Below are positions 22,741 to 29,136 of a stretch of 29,136 nucleotides of DNA, piece after piece. Each line of letters begins with the position of its first letter. Position 1 is the first letter of the stretch. The stretch covers positions 1 through 29,136 of the forward strand of contig JBJMNK010000143.1 of NCBI GenBank assembly GCA_045804265.1. Direction: 5' to 3'. The translations under genes and the position numbers were made by a program. A model generated the notes under the pieces. The model was not told the DNA's origin, ran no database searches, and was given only the letters and a program-made list of their open reading frames with translations. The stretch is from JABFXC01 sp045804265 (GTDB lineage Bacteria; Gemmatimonadota; Gemmatimonadetes; Gemmatimonadales; Gemmatimonadaceae).

Positions 22741-24072
22741 ATGGCCCAAGGCGCGCTCCCCGGATTCCGGGACTTCTACCCGCAGGAGCTCGCAGAGCGG
22801 GCGTACATCACGAGCGTGTGGCGGAGCGTCGCGGCACGCTACGCGTTCGTCGAGTACGACGGCCCGCCGCTCGAGCCGCTCGAGCTCTACACGAAGAAGA
22901 GCGGCGAGGAAATCGTCGGCCAGCTCTACAACTTCGAGGACAAGGGCGGCCGCGCCGTCGCGCTGCGCCCCGAGATGACCCCGACAGTTGCACGCATGGT
23001 CGGTGCGCGAGCGAACGCGCTCCGCAAGCCGGTGCGGTGGTTCTCGATGCCGCAGCTGTTCCGCTATGAGCGGCAGCAGAAGGGACGGCTGCGCGAGCAC
23101 TATCAGCTCAACGTCGACATTTTCGGCGAGCCGTCAGTCGCCGCCGACGCCGAGCTGCTTGCGGCATCTCTCGACATGATGCGCGAGTTCGGGCTCGGTC
23201 CCGACGACGTCCGCGCGCGTGTCTCCGATCGCCGTCTCCTTCGTGCGGTGCTCGTGGCGATCGGGATCGCTGAGGACGCGCACGAAAATATCTTCGCGAT
23301 CATCGACAAGATCGAGCGCACGCCGCGTGCGGTCGCCGAGGAGAAGCTCGCTGCTGCCGGCGCCGGTGCCGACGCGATCGCGCGGCTCTTCTCGTTGCTC
23401 GCGCATCGCACGCCGGCGCAGCTGCGCGATGCGCTCGCGCTCGACGCCAGCACGCCCGCCGGGCGCGAGGCCGAGGAGCGGCTGGCGGAGATGGAGCTGT
23501 ACCTCGATTACGCGGCGCGGCTGGGCGTGGCCGAGTATGTTCAACTCGACCTGACGATCGTTCGTGGCCTGGCCTATTACACCGGCATCGTCTTCGAGCT
23601 GTTCGACGCGAAGGGGGAGTTTCGCGCGATCGCCGGCGGTGGACGCTACGACACGCTGCTCGAGTCGCTGGGCGGGCCAAGCCTCCCCGCGTTAGGCTTC
23701 GGGATGGGCGACGTCGTGCTCGGCGAGCTGCTGCGCGCGCGAGGGCTGATGAAGGCATTCCCCGCGGCTGTCGACGTCTGGATCGCCGGCGGCGAGCGGA
23801 CAGCGGACATGCGCGCGGTGATGGAGCTGGCGACGAGGCTGCGCCGGGGTGGCGTTGCAGTGGAGTACGCACTGCGACCGCAGCAGCTCGGAAAGCAGTT
23901 CAAGTCCGCGTCGACGGCGGGAGCGAGGCAGGCGGTGATCGTTCCGCTGGCGACGGAGACCGCGAGCCAGTCGGAGTACACCATCCGCGACCTCGCGTCG
24001 GGCGAACAGACGAAATATCCGAATGTGGACGAAGTGGTGCGCGCGCTCGCGCCCGCCACCCGTTCACGCTGA
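22741..24072 (+). CDS. hisS: Histidyl-tRNA synthetase
   Basis: 443 residues, class II aminoacyl-tRNA synthetase. Visible motifs are LPGFRDFYPQELAERAY (motif 1 region), ALRPEMTPTVARM, motif 2 FRYERQQKGRLREHYQLN, the histidine-specific VRGLAYYTGIVFE, AGGGRYDTLLESLGG, and motif 3-like LGFGMGDVVLGELL. The C-terminal anticodon domain begins near AVDVWIAGGE. It charges tRNA-His. In the histidine-specific segment the common R-G-L-D-Y-Y-T-G reads R-G-L-A-Y-Y-T-G; the motif 2 wording also differs from E. coli HisS, so this is a distinct subgroup. HisZ, a catalytically inert paralogue, is the main alternative. The retained motif 2 Arg, full motif 3 and anticodon domain favour a true synthetase. Start ATG 22741 lies 10 bp after folC. 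Confidence 0.88.
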   Translation: MAQGALPGFRDFYPQELAERAYITSVWRSVAARYAFVEYDGPPLEPLELYTKKSGEEIVGQLYNFEDKGGRAVALRPEMTPTVARMVGARANALRKPVRWFSMPQLFRYERQQKGRLREHYQLNVDIFGEPSVAADAELLAASLDMMREFGLGPDDVRARVSDRRLLRAVLVAIGIAEDAHENIFAIIDKIERTPRAVAEEKLAAAGAGADAIARLFSLLAHRTPAQLRDALALDASTPAGREAEERLAEMELYLDYAARLGVAEYVQLDLTIVRGLAYYTGIVFELFDAKGEFRAIAGGGRYDTLLESLGGPSLPALGFGMGDVVLGELLRARGLMKAFPAAVDVWIAGGERTADMRAVMELATRLRRGGVAVEYALRPQQLGKQFKSASTAGARQAVIVPLATETASQSEYTIRDLASGEQTKYPNVDEVVRALAPATRSR

Positions 24073-24091
24073 CGCAGCAACGCACAGGGAC

Positions 24092-25561
24092 ATGGCCGAC
24101 GAGAAGAAGCTGACGACGCGCGCTGCCGATTTCAGCGCCTGGTACAACGAGCTGGTGATCCGCGCCGAGCTCGCCGACTACGCGCCGGTGCGCGGCTGCA
24201 TGGTCATCAGGCCTAACGGTTACGGCATCTGGGAGCGCATGCAGCAGCAGCTCGACCAGATGTTCAAGGACACCGGCCACAAGAACGCCTACTTCCCGCT
24301 GCTGATCCCACAGAGCTTCCTCAGCAAGGAAGCCGAGCACGTCGAGGGCTTCGCGCCGGAGACGGCGGTCGTCACGCACGGCGGCGGCAAGGAGCTCGAG
24401 GAGCCGCTCGTCATCCGGCCGACGAGCGAGACGATCATCTACTCGATGTTCGCGAAGTGGGTGCAGAGCTATCGCGACCTGCCCGTGCTGATGAACCAGT
24501 GGGCGAACGTGATCCGCTGGGAGATGCGCACGCGGCTCTTCCTCCGCACGCTCGAGTTTCTCTGGCAGGAAGGGCACACCGCGCACGCGACGCATGACGA
24601 GGCCGAGGAGGAGACGCGGAAGATGCTCGGCGTCTACCGCGACTTCATGGAAGGGTGGATGGCGATGCCCGTCGTCACCGGCCGGAAGAGCGAAAGCGAG
24701 AAGTTCGCCGGCGCGCTGCGCACGTACTCGTGCGAGGCGATGATGCAGGACAACAAGGCACTGCAGGCGGGAACCTCGCACAACCTCGGACAGAACTTCG
24801 CGAAGGCGTTCGACCTCAAGTTCCAGAGCGAATCGGGGTCGACCGAGTTCGCCTGGAACACGAGCTGGGGCGTCTCGACGCGAATGATCGGCGGCTTGAT
24901 CATGACGCACAGCGATGACAAGGGATTGCGCTGCCCGCCGCTGCTCGCGCCGGTCGAGCTGGTGATCGTCCCGATCTACAAGACGGACGAGGAGCGCGCA
25001 CGCGTGCTCGAGGTGGCCGACAAGCTCAAGAAGTCGCTCGCGTCGTGGGAGCGCCGCGCGCCGGGGCGACTTCGCGTCGAGATCGATGCGCGCGAGGGGA
25101 TCAAGCCCGGCGCGAAGTACTATCACTGGGAGCTGCGCGGTGTGCCGTTGCGGATCGAGCTCGGTCCGCGCGACATCGAAAAGGGGCAGTGCGTCCTCGT
25201 GCGCCGCGACACCGGCGAGAAGGCGAGCGTGACGCTGCTCGCGATCGGCGAGGAAGTGCACGACCGTCTGATCGCGATCCAGAACGACATGCTGATTGCG
25301 GCGCGCGAGCGGCGCGAGCAGCACAGCGTCCGTCACAGGATCTCGTACGACGACTTCCGCGCGCTGATGGAGGGTGAAGGCGCGTTCGTGTACGCCGGGT
25401 GGTGCGGGAGCGCCGAATGTGAAGCGGCGGTGAAGGAGGAGACCAAGGCGACGATCCGCTGCATCCCGGACGAGGAATTCCGTTCCGCCGAGACGCCGAC
25501 GACCTGCCTCAAGTGCGGCCGTGCATCGAAGGAGGAAGCGCTGTGGGCGAGGGCCTACTGA
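24092..25561 (+). CDS. proS: Prolyl-tRNA synthetase, archaeal/eukaryotic type
   Basis: 489 residues. Class II motifs are present: the substrate loop VIRPTSETIIYSMFAKWV, motif 2 RWEMRTRLFLRTLEFLWQEGH, and GTSHNLGQNFAKAFDLKFQ with the motif 3 segment TRMIGGLIMTHSDDKGLRCPP. The C-terminal zinc-binding domain (Cys in WCGSAECE and LKCGRA) ends in the conserved terminal Tyr (WARAY). No editing INS domain lies between motifs 2 and 3, which separates this type from the E. coli-like ProRS. It charges tRNA-Pro. The frame is open from 24023, but the family N-terminus starts at ATG 24092, with AGGGA just upstream. The 3' end overlaps lysA by 19 bp. This ProRS type is scattered among bacteria and points to an old transfer or lineage split. 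Confidence 0.94.
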   Translation: MADEKKLTTRAADFSAWYNELVIRAELADYAPVRGCMVIRPNGYGIWERMQQQLDQMFKDTGHKNAYFPLLIPQSFLSKEAEHVEGFAPETAVVTHGGGKELEEPLVIRPTSETIIYSMFAKWVQSYRDLPVLMNQWANVIRWEMRTRLFLRTLEFLWQEGHTAHATHDEAEEETRKMLGVYRDFMEGWMAMPVVTGRKSESEKFAGALRTYSCEAMMQDNKALQAGTSHNLGQNFAKAFDLKFQSESGSTEFAWNTSWGVSTRMIGGLIMTHSDDKGLRCPPLLAPVELVIVPIYKTDEERARVLEVADKLKKSLASWERRAPGRLRVEIDAREGIKPGAKYYHWELRGVPLRIELGPRDIEKGQCVLVRRDTGEKASVTLLAIGEEVHDRLIAIQNDMLIAARERREQHSVRHRISYDDFRALMEGEGAFVYAGWCGSAECEAAVKEETKATIRCIPDEEFRSAETPTTCLKCGRASKEEALWARAY

Positions 25562-26865
25562 CCGCGACGGAATCACTCGTGCCGGACGCGGAGCCAGGGG
25601 TGGGGTTCGCGCGCCGCGGCGGCTGGCTGCACGCCGACGATGTCCCGCTCACCGAGCTGGCGGCACGCTATGGGACGCCGGCCTACGTCTACAGCGCGTC
25701 GATGGTGCGGAGCCAGTACGCGCGCCTCGATGCAGCGTTAGGCGGCGCGCCGCATCGGCTCCACTACAGCGTCAAGGCGAATGGCAACCTCGCGCTGCTG
25801 GCGCTCCTGCGCGAGCTCGGCGCCGGCGTCGACATCGTCTCCGGCGGCGAGCTGTTCCGCGCCCTACGCGCCGGGTTCTCCGGTGCGGACGTGGTGTTCA
25901 GCGGGGTGGGGAAGACGGTCGCCGAGCTCGAAGCCGCCGTCGCGGCTGGAGTGAAGCTCGTGAATGTCGAGTCCGCGGCCGAGCTGCTGCTGCTCGACGA
26001 GGTGGCCGGCCGGGCGCGGCGCGTCGCGCCGGTCGCGCTGCGGGTGAATCCCGAGGTCGAGGTCGAGACGGCGCACCACTACACCCGTACCGGCGCGCGC
26101 GGCGACAAGTTCGGCATTCCCTGGGACGAGGCGCTCTCGGTGGCGCGGCTCGCCGACGAGCTGCCTAACGTGTCGCTGGTCGGGCTCGACATGCACATCG
26201 GCTCGCAGCTCACGCGCATCGAGCCGTATGCCGACGGCGTGAAGCGGCTGCTCGAGCTGCGGGCGCAGATCACCGCCGACGGCGGCGGGAAGTCGCTCCG
26301 CTACCTCGACGTCGGTGGCGGGCTGGGTGTCACCTACGACGCCGAGCGCGAGGCCGACCTCGACGCGTTCGCCGGCATGATCGTCCCGGCGGCGCTGGAC
26401 AGCGGCCTCGAGCTGGTGATGGAGCCGGGGCGGTTCCTCGTCGGCAACGCCGGGCTCCTGCTGGCGCGGGTGCTCTATCGCAAGCGCAGCGGCGGCAAGG
26501 ACTACGTCATCACCGACGCGGGGATGACCGAGCTGCTGCGGCCGTCGCACTACAACGCGTTTCACCGCATCGAACCGGTCGGCCCGGCCGGCGCGGAAGG
26601 GGTCGTCGACGTGGTCGGCCCGGTATGCGAGAGTGGCGACTTCTTCGCCCGCGACCGCGCGTTAGGCGGTGTTGCCGCGGGCGACCTGCTCGTCGTCGGC
26701 TCGGCCGGCGCATACGGCGCGGTGATGTCGTCGCACTACAACGCCCGCCCGCGCGTCCCCGAGCTGCTGGTCGACGGCGCACGGGTCGCCGTGGCGCGCG
26801 GGCGCGAGACGCTCGAGGATCTCGTGCGCCACGAGAGCGCTACACCGGAATGGAGAACCATCTGA
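25543..26865 (+). CDS. lysA: Diaminopimelate decarboxylase
   Basis: 440 residues, PLP-dependent fold-type III decarboxylase. The PLP Lys78 is in LHYSVKANGNLALL. Other motifs are DIVSGGELFRAL, ALRVNPEVEVETAHHY-type TGARGDKFGI, HIGSQ, GGGLGVTY, MEPGRFLVGNAG, the substrate motif CESGDFFARDR, and GAYGAVMSSHYNARPR. It converts meso-diaminopimelate to lysine in the last step of lysine synthesis, and so also controls the peptidoglycan precursor used by the neighbouring mre-PBP2-rodA machinery. The start GTG 25543 has a strong GGAGG at 25531-25535 and lies inside the proS end, so translation is coupled. Three GTTAGGC copies fall in the gene (25737, 26163 inverted, 26661). Confidence 0.95.
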   Translation: MGEGLLTATESLVPDAEPGVGFARRGGWLHADDVPLTELAARYGTPAYVYSASMVRSQYARLDAALGGAPHRLHYSVKANGNLALLALLRELGAGVDIVSGGELFRALRAGFSGADVVFSGVGKTVAELEAAVAAGVKLVNVESAAELLLLDEVAGRARRVAPVALRVNPEVEVETAHHYTRTGARGDKFGIPWDEALSVARLADELPNVSLVGLDMHIGSQLTRIEPYADGVKRLLELRAQITADGGGKSLRYLDVGGGLGVTYDAEREADLDAFAGMIVPAALDSGLELVMEPGRFLVGNAGLLLARVLYRKRSGGKDYVITDAGMTELLRPSHYNAFHRIEPVGPAGAEGVVDVVGPVCESGDFFARDRALGGVAAGDLLVVGSAGAYGAVMSSHYNARPRVPELLVDGARVAVARGRETLEDLVRHESATPEWRTI

Positions 26866-27374
26866 TGCGCGTTGGACTGATGGCCGATAGCCACGACCGC
26901 CTCCCGGCGATGGCTGAGCTGGTGAAGCAGATGCAGGCGAAGGGCGCTGGATTCATCCTCCACGCTGGCGACTTCTGCGCACCCTTCGCGCTCCAGCCCT
27001 TCTTCGACGCGCAGGTCGCGGTCGGCGGTGTCTTCGGGCGCAACGACGGCGACCAGGAAGGTCTCCGCGCGAAGGCGGCACAGGCGATGGGGATCGAGCT
27101 GTTCGAGTCACCGCACAGCTTCGACCTCAACGGAACGCGGATGCTGATCGTCCACGACATCGGCGAAGTGAACGAGCGCTCGATCGAAGGGCACAGCGTG
27201 ATCGTGCACGGCTGCACCCACGAGCGCAGCGAGCAGCGCCGCGGCTCGGCGCTCCTCGTCAATCCGGGGGAGGCCTGCGGCTGGCTCACCGGAAAGCCAT
27301 CGGCCGCCGTCCTCGATCTCGAAACGCTGACCCTCGAGTGGCTCACCCTCGATGGACCGGAGTGGCTCCGCTGA
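26865..27374 (+). CDS. Metallophosphoesterase, YfcE/MJ0936-like phosphodiesterase
   Basis: 169 residues of the calcineurin-like fold, with the small phosphodiesterase layout: D-x-H in GLMADSHDRLP, GD in LHAGDFCAPFA, N-D in GVFGRNDGDQEG, H in IVHDIGE, and a final histidine motif HGCTHERS where many relatives have G-H-T-H. These metal-binding sites suggest hydrolysis of phosphodiester bonds such as cyclic nucleotides or bis-p-nitrophenyl phosphate in vitro; the natural substrate is unknown. The stop of lysA and this ATG overlap as TGATG, so translation is coupled; ATG 26850 is an in-frame alternative. The replacement of the first His of the GHTH motif by Cys is a visible oddity but could still bind metal. 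Confidence 0.88.
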   Translation: MRVGLMADSHDRLPAMAELVKQMQAKGAGFILHAGDFCAPFALQPFFDAQVAVGGVFGRNDGDQEGLRAKAAQAMGIELFESPHSFDLNGTRMLIVHDIGEVNERSIEGHSVIVHGCTHERSEQRRGSALLVNPGEACGWLTGKPSAAVLDLETLTLEWLTLDGPEWLR

Positions 27375-27422
27375 CCGCGGCATTCTGGATGCACCCACAG
27401 GCCTAACGCACAACCCGATTCG

Positions 27423-28967
27423 ATGTCCTCCCGCATCCTCATCATCGACTACGGGTCGCAGTACACCCAGCTCATCGCCCGACGCGTCCGCGAGGCGCGC
27501 GTCTACTCCGAGATTCACCCGCCGACGCGGACCGTCGACTGGGTGCGGGAGTGGAAGCCGACCGGGATCATCCTCAGCGGCGGCCCCTGCTCGGTGTACG
27601 GCGAGAATGTCCCGACCGCGCATCCCGACCTGCTCGATGTCGCGCCGATCCTCGGCGTCTGCTACGGGATGCAGCTGATCGCCTACCTCGAAGGGGGCGC
27701 CGTCGAGCGCGCGGGACGGCGCGAGTACGGACGCGCTGACGTCGACGTGATCGAGCCGGCGGGAGTCTTCGCCGGCTTCCGCCCCGATCAGCCGGTCGGG
27801 GCCTGGATGAGCCATGGCGACCACGTCGAGCGGCCGCCTGACGGTTACGTCGTGACGGCGAAGAGCACCAACACGCCGGTGGCCGGGATGCGGCACGAGA
27901 CGAAGCCGATCCACGCCGTGCAGTTCCACCCCGAGGTCGCGCACACGCCGCGCGGCGGCGAGATCATCTCGAACTTCCTCTTCGAGATCTGCCGCGCCGA
28001 GCCATCGTGGACACCCGGCGCATTCATCGACGACGAGATCAGGAAGATCCGCACCCTCGTCCGCGAGAAGCGCGTCATCTGCGGCTTGTCGGGCGGGGTG
28101 GATTCGAGCGTGGCCGCCGCGCTGGTGCATCGCGCGATCGGCGACCAGCTCACCTGCGTCTTCGTCGACACCGGGCTGCTGCGGTTGGGCGAGCGAGAGC
28201 AGGTCGAGCGCACCTTCCGCTCGCACCTTGGCGTGAAGCTGGTGACCATCGATGCGTCGGCGCGATTCCTCGACGCGCTCGCCGGCGTCGAAGACCCGGA
28301 GAAGAAGCGCCGCATCATCGGCCACACCTTCATCGACGTCTTCGAGGATGCGACCGCGGAACACGCCGATGGCGCCGCGTTCCTCGTGCAGGGGACGCTC
28401 TACCCCGACGTGATCGAGTCCGCGTCCCCGACCGGTGGCCCGTCGGTGACGATCAAGACCCATCATAACGTTGGCGGCCTCAAGCCCGACATGAAGTTCA
28501 AGCTCATCGAGCCGTTGCGCGAGCTGTTCAAGGACGAGGTGCGCAACGTCGGCCGCGAGCTCGGCCTCCCCGAAGACGTCGTCGGCCGCCACCCATTCCC
28601 CGGCCCCGGCCTCGCGATCCGCATTCTGAGCGATGTCGCGAAGCCGAAGCTCGACGTCCTGCGCAAGGCCGACGCGATCTACCTCGAGGAGATCCGCGCC
28701 GCCGGCCTGTACGACGAGATCTGGCAGGCGTTCGCCGTGTTGCTCCCCGTGCGCAGCGTCGGCGTGATGGGCGACGAGCGAACCTACGACAACGTCGTCG
28801 GCCTGCGCGCCGTGACGTCAGTGGACGGCATGACCGCTGACTGGTACCACTTCCCGCACGACGTGATGGCGGTGATCTCGAACCGGATCATCAACGAGGT
28901 GGACGGAGTGAACCGAGTCGTGTACGACGTGAGCTCGAAACCGCCGGCCACCATTGAGTGGGAGTGA
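27423..28967 (+). CDS. guaA: GMP synthase (glutamine-hydrolysing)
   Basis: 514 residues, full length, with three parts. The class I glutamine amidotransferase has nucleophile Cys80 in LGVCYGMQ and the His169/Glu171 pair in FHPEV. The ATP pyrophosphatase has P-loop SGGVDSS at about 223-229. The C-terminal dimerisation domain has HPFPGPGLAIRIL, SVGVMGDERTYDNVVGLRAV and a final PPATIEWE, the family terminus. It makes GMP from XMP, glutamine and ATP. It begins 48 bp after the phosphodiesterase gene with a CGTTAGGC copy (inverted) 16 bp upstream and no clear ribosome site. It is the last gene in the window and is followed by a hairpin and a repeat-rich spacer. Confidence 0.97.
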   Translation: MSSRILIIDYGSQYTQLIARRVREARVYSEIHPPTRTVDWVREWKPTGIILSGGPCSVYGENVPTAHPDLLDVAPILGVCYGMQLIAYLEGGAVERAGRREYGRADVDVIEPAGVFAGFRPDQPVGAWMSHGDHVERPPDGYVVTAKSTNTPVAGMRHETKPIHAVQFHPEVAHTPRGGEIISNFLFEICRAEPSWTPGAFIDDEIRKIRTLVREKRVICGLSGGVDSSVAAALVHRAIGDQLTCVFVDTGLLRLGEREQVERTFRSHLGVKLVTIDASARFLDALAGVEDPEKKRRIIGHTFIDVFEDATAEHADGAAFLVQGTLYPDVIESASPTGGPSVTIKTHHNVGGLKPDMKFKLIEPLRELFKDEVRNVGRELGLPEDVVGRHPFPGPGLAIRILSDVAKPKLDVLRKADAIYLEEIRAAGLYDEIWQAFAVLLPVRSVGVMGDERTYDNVVGLRAVTSVDGMTADWYHFPHDVMAVISNRIINEVDGVNRVVYDVSSKPPATIEWE

Positions 28968-28975
28968 GTCCGGCG

Positions 28976-28999
28976 CGCCGCGTGAGCCATCACACGGCG
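28976..28999 (+). terminator. Hairpin after guaA
   Basis: CGCCG-c-GTGA pairs with TCAC-a-CGGCG (one internal mismatch) around a 4-base loop, starting 8 bp after the guaA stop. No T-run follows, so a factor-dependent end or 3' stabiliser is more likely than a classical intrinsic terminator. Confidence 0.4.
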
Positions 29000-29136
29000 A
29001 TGAGAGATGAGAGAGACTCCGATTGAGCGATGAGAGCTGAGAGACGAAACAACGATTGGGTTGCCGGCACACCCGTCGTCGTCGTTGCGCTTAGATGGGT
29101 CTCTCCTCTCTCATCTCTCGATCGCGGTATCTCTCA
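28997..29136. repeat. GATGAGAGATGAGAG-type intergenic repeats, direct and inverted
   Basis: Two direct copies, GCGATGAGAGATGAGAGAGA (from 28997) and GCGATGAGAGCTGAGAGACG (from 29027), are spaced by 30 bp. An inverted relative, CTCTCTCATCTCTCGATCGC, follows at about 29106-29125, and the window ends in TATCTCTCA, the start of another inverted unit. The arms could pair into a long purine/pyrimidine hairpin. The array continues beyond the right edge, so its full size is unknown. Confidence 0.7.

Larger units (their letters stand above)
1069..27408. repeat. Iterated short motif CGTTAGGC (core GTTAGGC), 24 dispersed copies
   Basis: Exact GTTAGGC on the plus strand starts at 1070, 2871, 3517, 4252, 6477, 8375, 8720, 14962, 15556, 18217, 18670, 20160, 23691, 25737 and 26661. 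The inverse GCCTAAC starts at 3932, 3947, 13236, 16740, 16779, 17869, 24211, 26163 and 27401. All but 17869 and 18670 have the extra C, giving CGTTAGGC. One single-mismatch copy (CGTTAGGT) is at 11193. Six copies are between genes or span a gene end, the rest are inside genes, in three reading phases and both orientations. Outside this word the tetramer TTAG is almost absent from the window. Confidence 0.9.

Noticed and set aside
1069..27408. TTAGGC as nematode telomere repeat contamination
   Set aside because: The copies are single, dispersed inside bacterial genes and extended to CGTTAGGC; telomeres are tandem arrays.
28997..29047. CRISPR array
   Set aside because: Only two direct copies with a short, similar intervening sequence, plus inverted copies. 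There are no uniform spacers or cas genes.

Overview
This window is high-GC bacterial chromosome (about two-thirds G+C by eye), densely coding, with no rRNA, tRNA, insertion sequence, prophage or CRISPR array that I can recognise. The gene content and style (rod-shape operon running into accD-folC-hisS-proS-lysA, an archaeal/eukaryotic-type prolyl-tRNA synthetase, a secreted S9 peptidase, an Asp-Ser/Arg-rich tail on MreC, a Tat-exported glycoside hydrolase) fit a Gemmatimonadota-like bacterium. That assignment is from general impression only and was not checked by any search.

Left part (1-8.8 kb), accessory metabolism: a minus-strand pair of a sugar ABC ATPase (RbsA/MglA type) and a GH2 beta-galactosidase-like enzyme that runs off the left edge; a plus-strand aldo/keto reductase of the YghZ family closed by a hairpin; a minus-strand secreted dipeptidyl-peptidase-IV-like S9 peptidase whose last ~31 codons are cut off by an in-frame TAG; a small cupin; and an RhlE-type DEAD-box RNA helicase. 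A 411-bp spacer with two kinds of short intergenic repeat separates RhlE from the next, convergent gene.

Middle part (8.8-14.6 kb): an acyl-ACP desaturase with a clear intrinsic terminator, an MFS exporter, a small unknown protein, an intergenic stretch holding a promoter-like sequence and a strong terminator just before a HAD phosphatase gene, a SemiSWEET sugar transporter, and a minus-strand geranylgeranyl-reductase-family flavoenzyme with its own two-cluster ferredoxin.

Right part (14.7-29.0 kb), core housekeeping, all on the plus strand with little or no spacing: mreB-mreC-mreD-mrdA(PBP2)-rodA (the elongasome), accD, folC, hisS, proS, lysA, a YfcE/MJ0936-type phosphodiesterase and guaA. 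The end of the window enters a repeat-rich spacer built of GATGAGAGATGAGAG-like units.

The most striking pattern is a short DNA word, GTTAGGC (22 of 24 copies extended to CGTTAGGC), scattered singly through the window on both strands, in genes and spacers, in several reading frames and twice supplying a TAG stop codon. This is far more than base composition predicts. It behaves like a genome-wide iterated DNA motif and is my best candidate for something undescribed.
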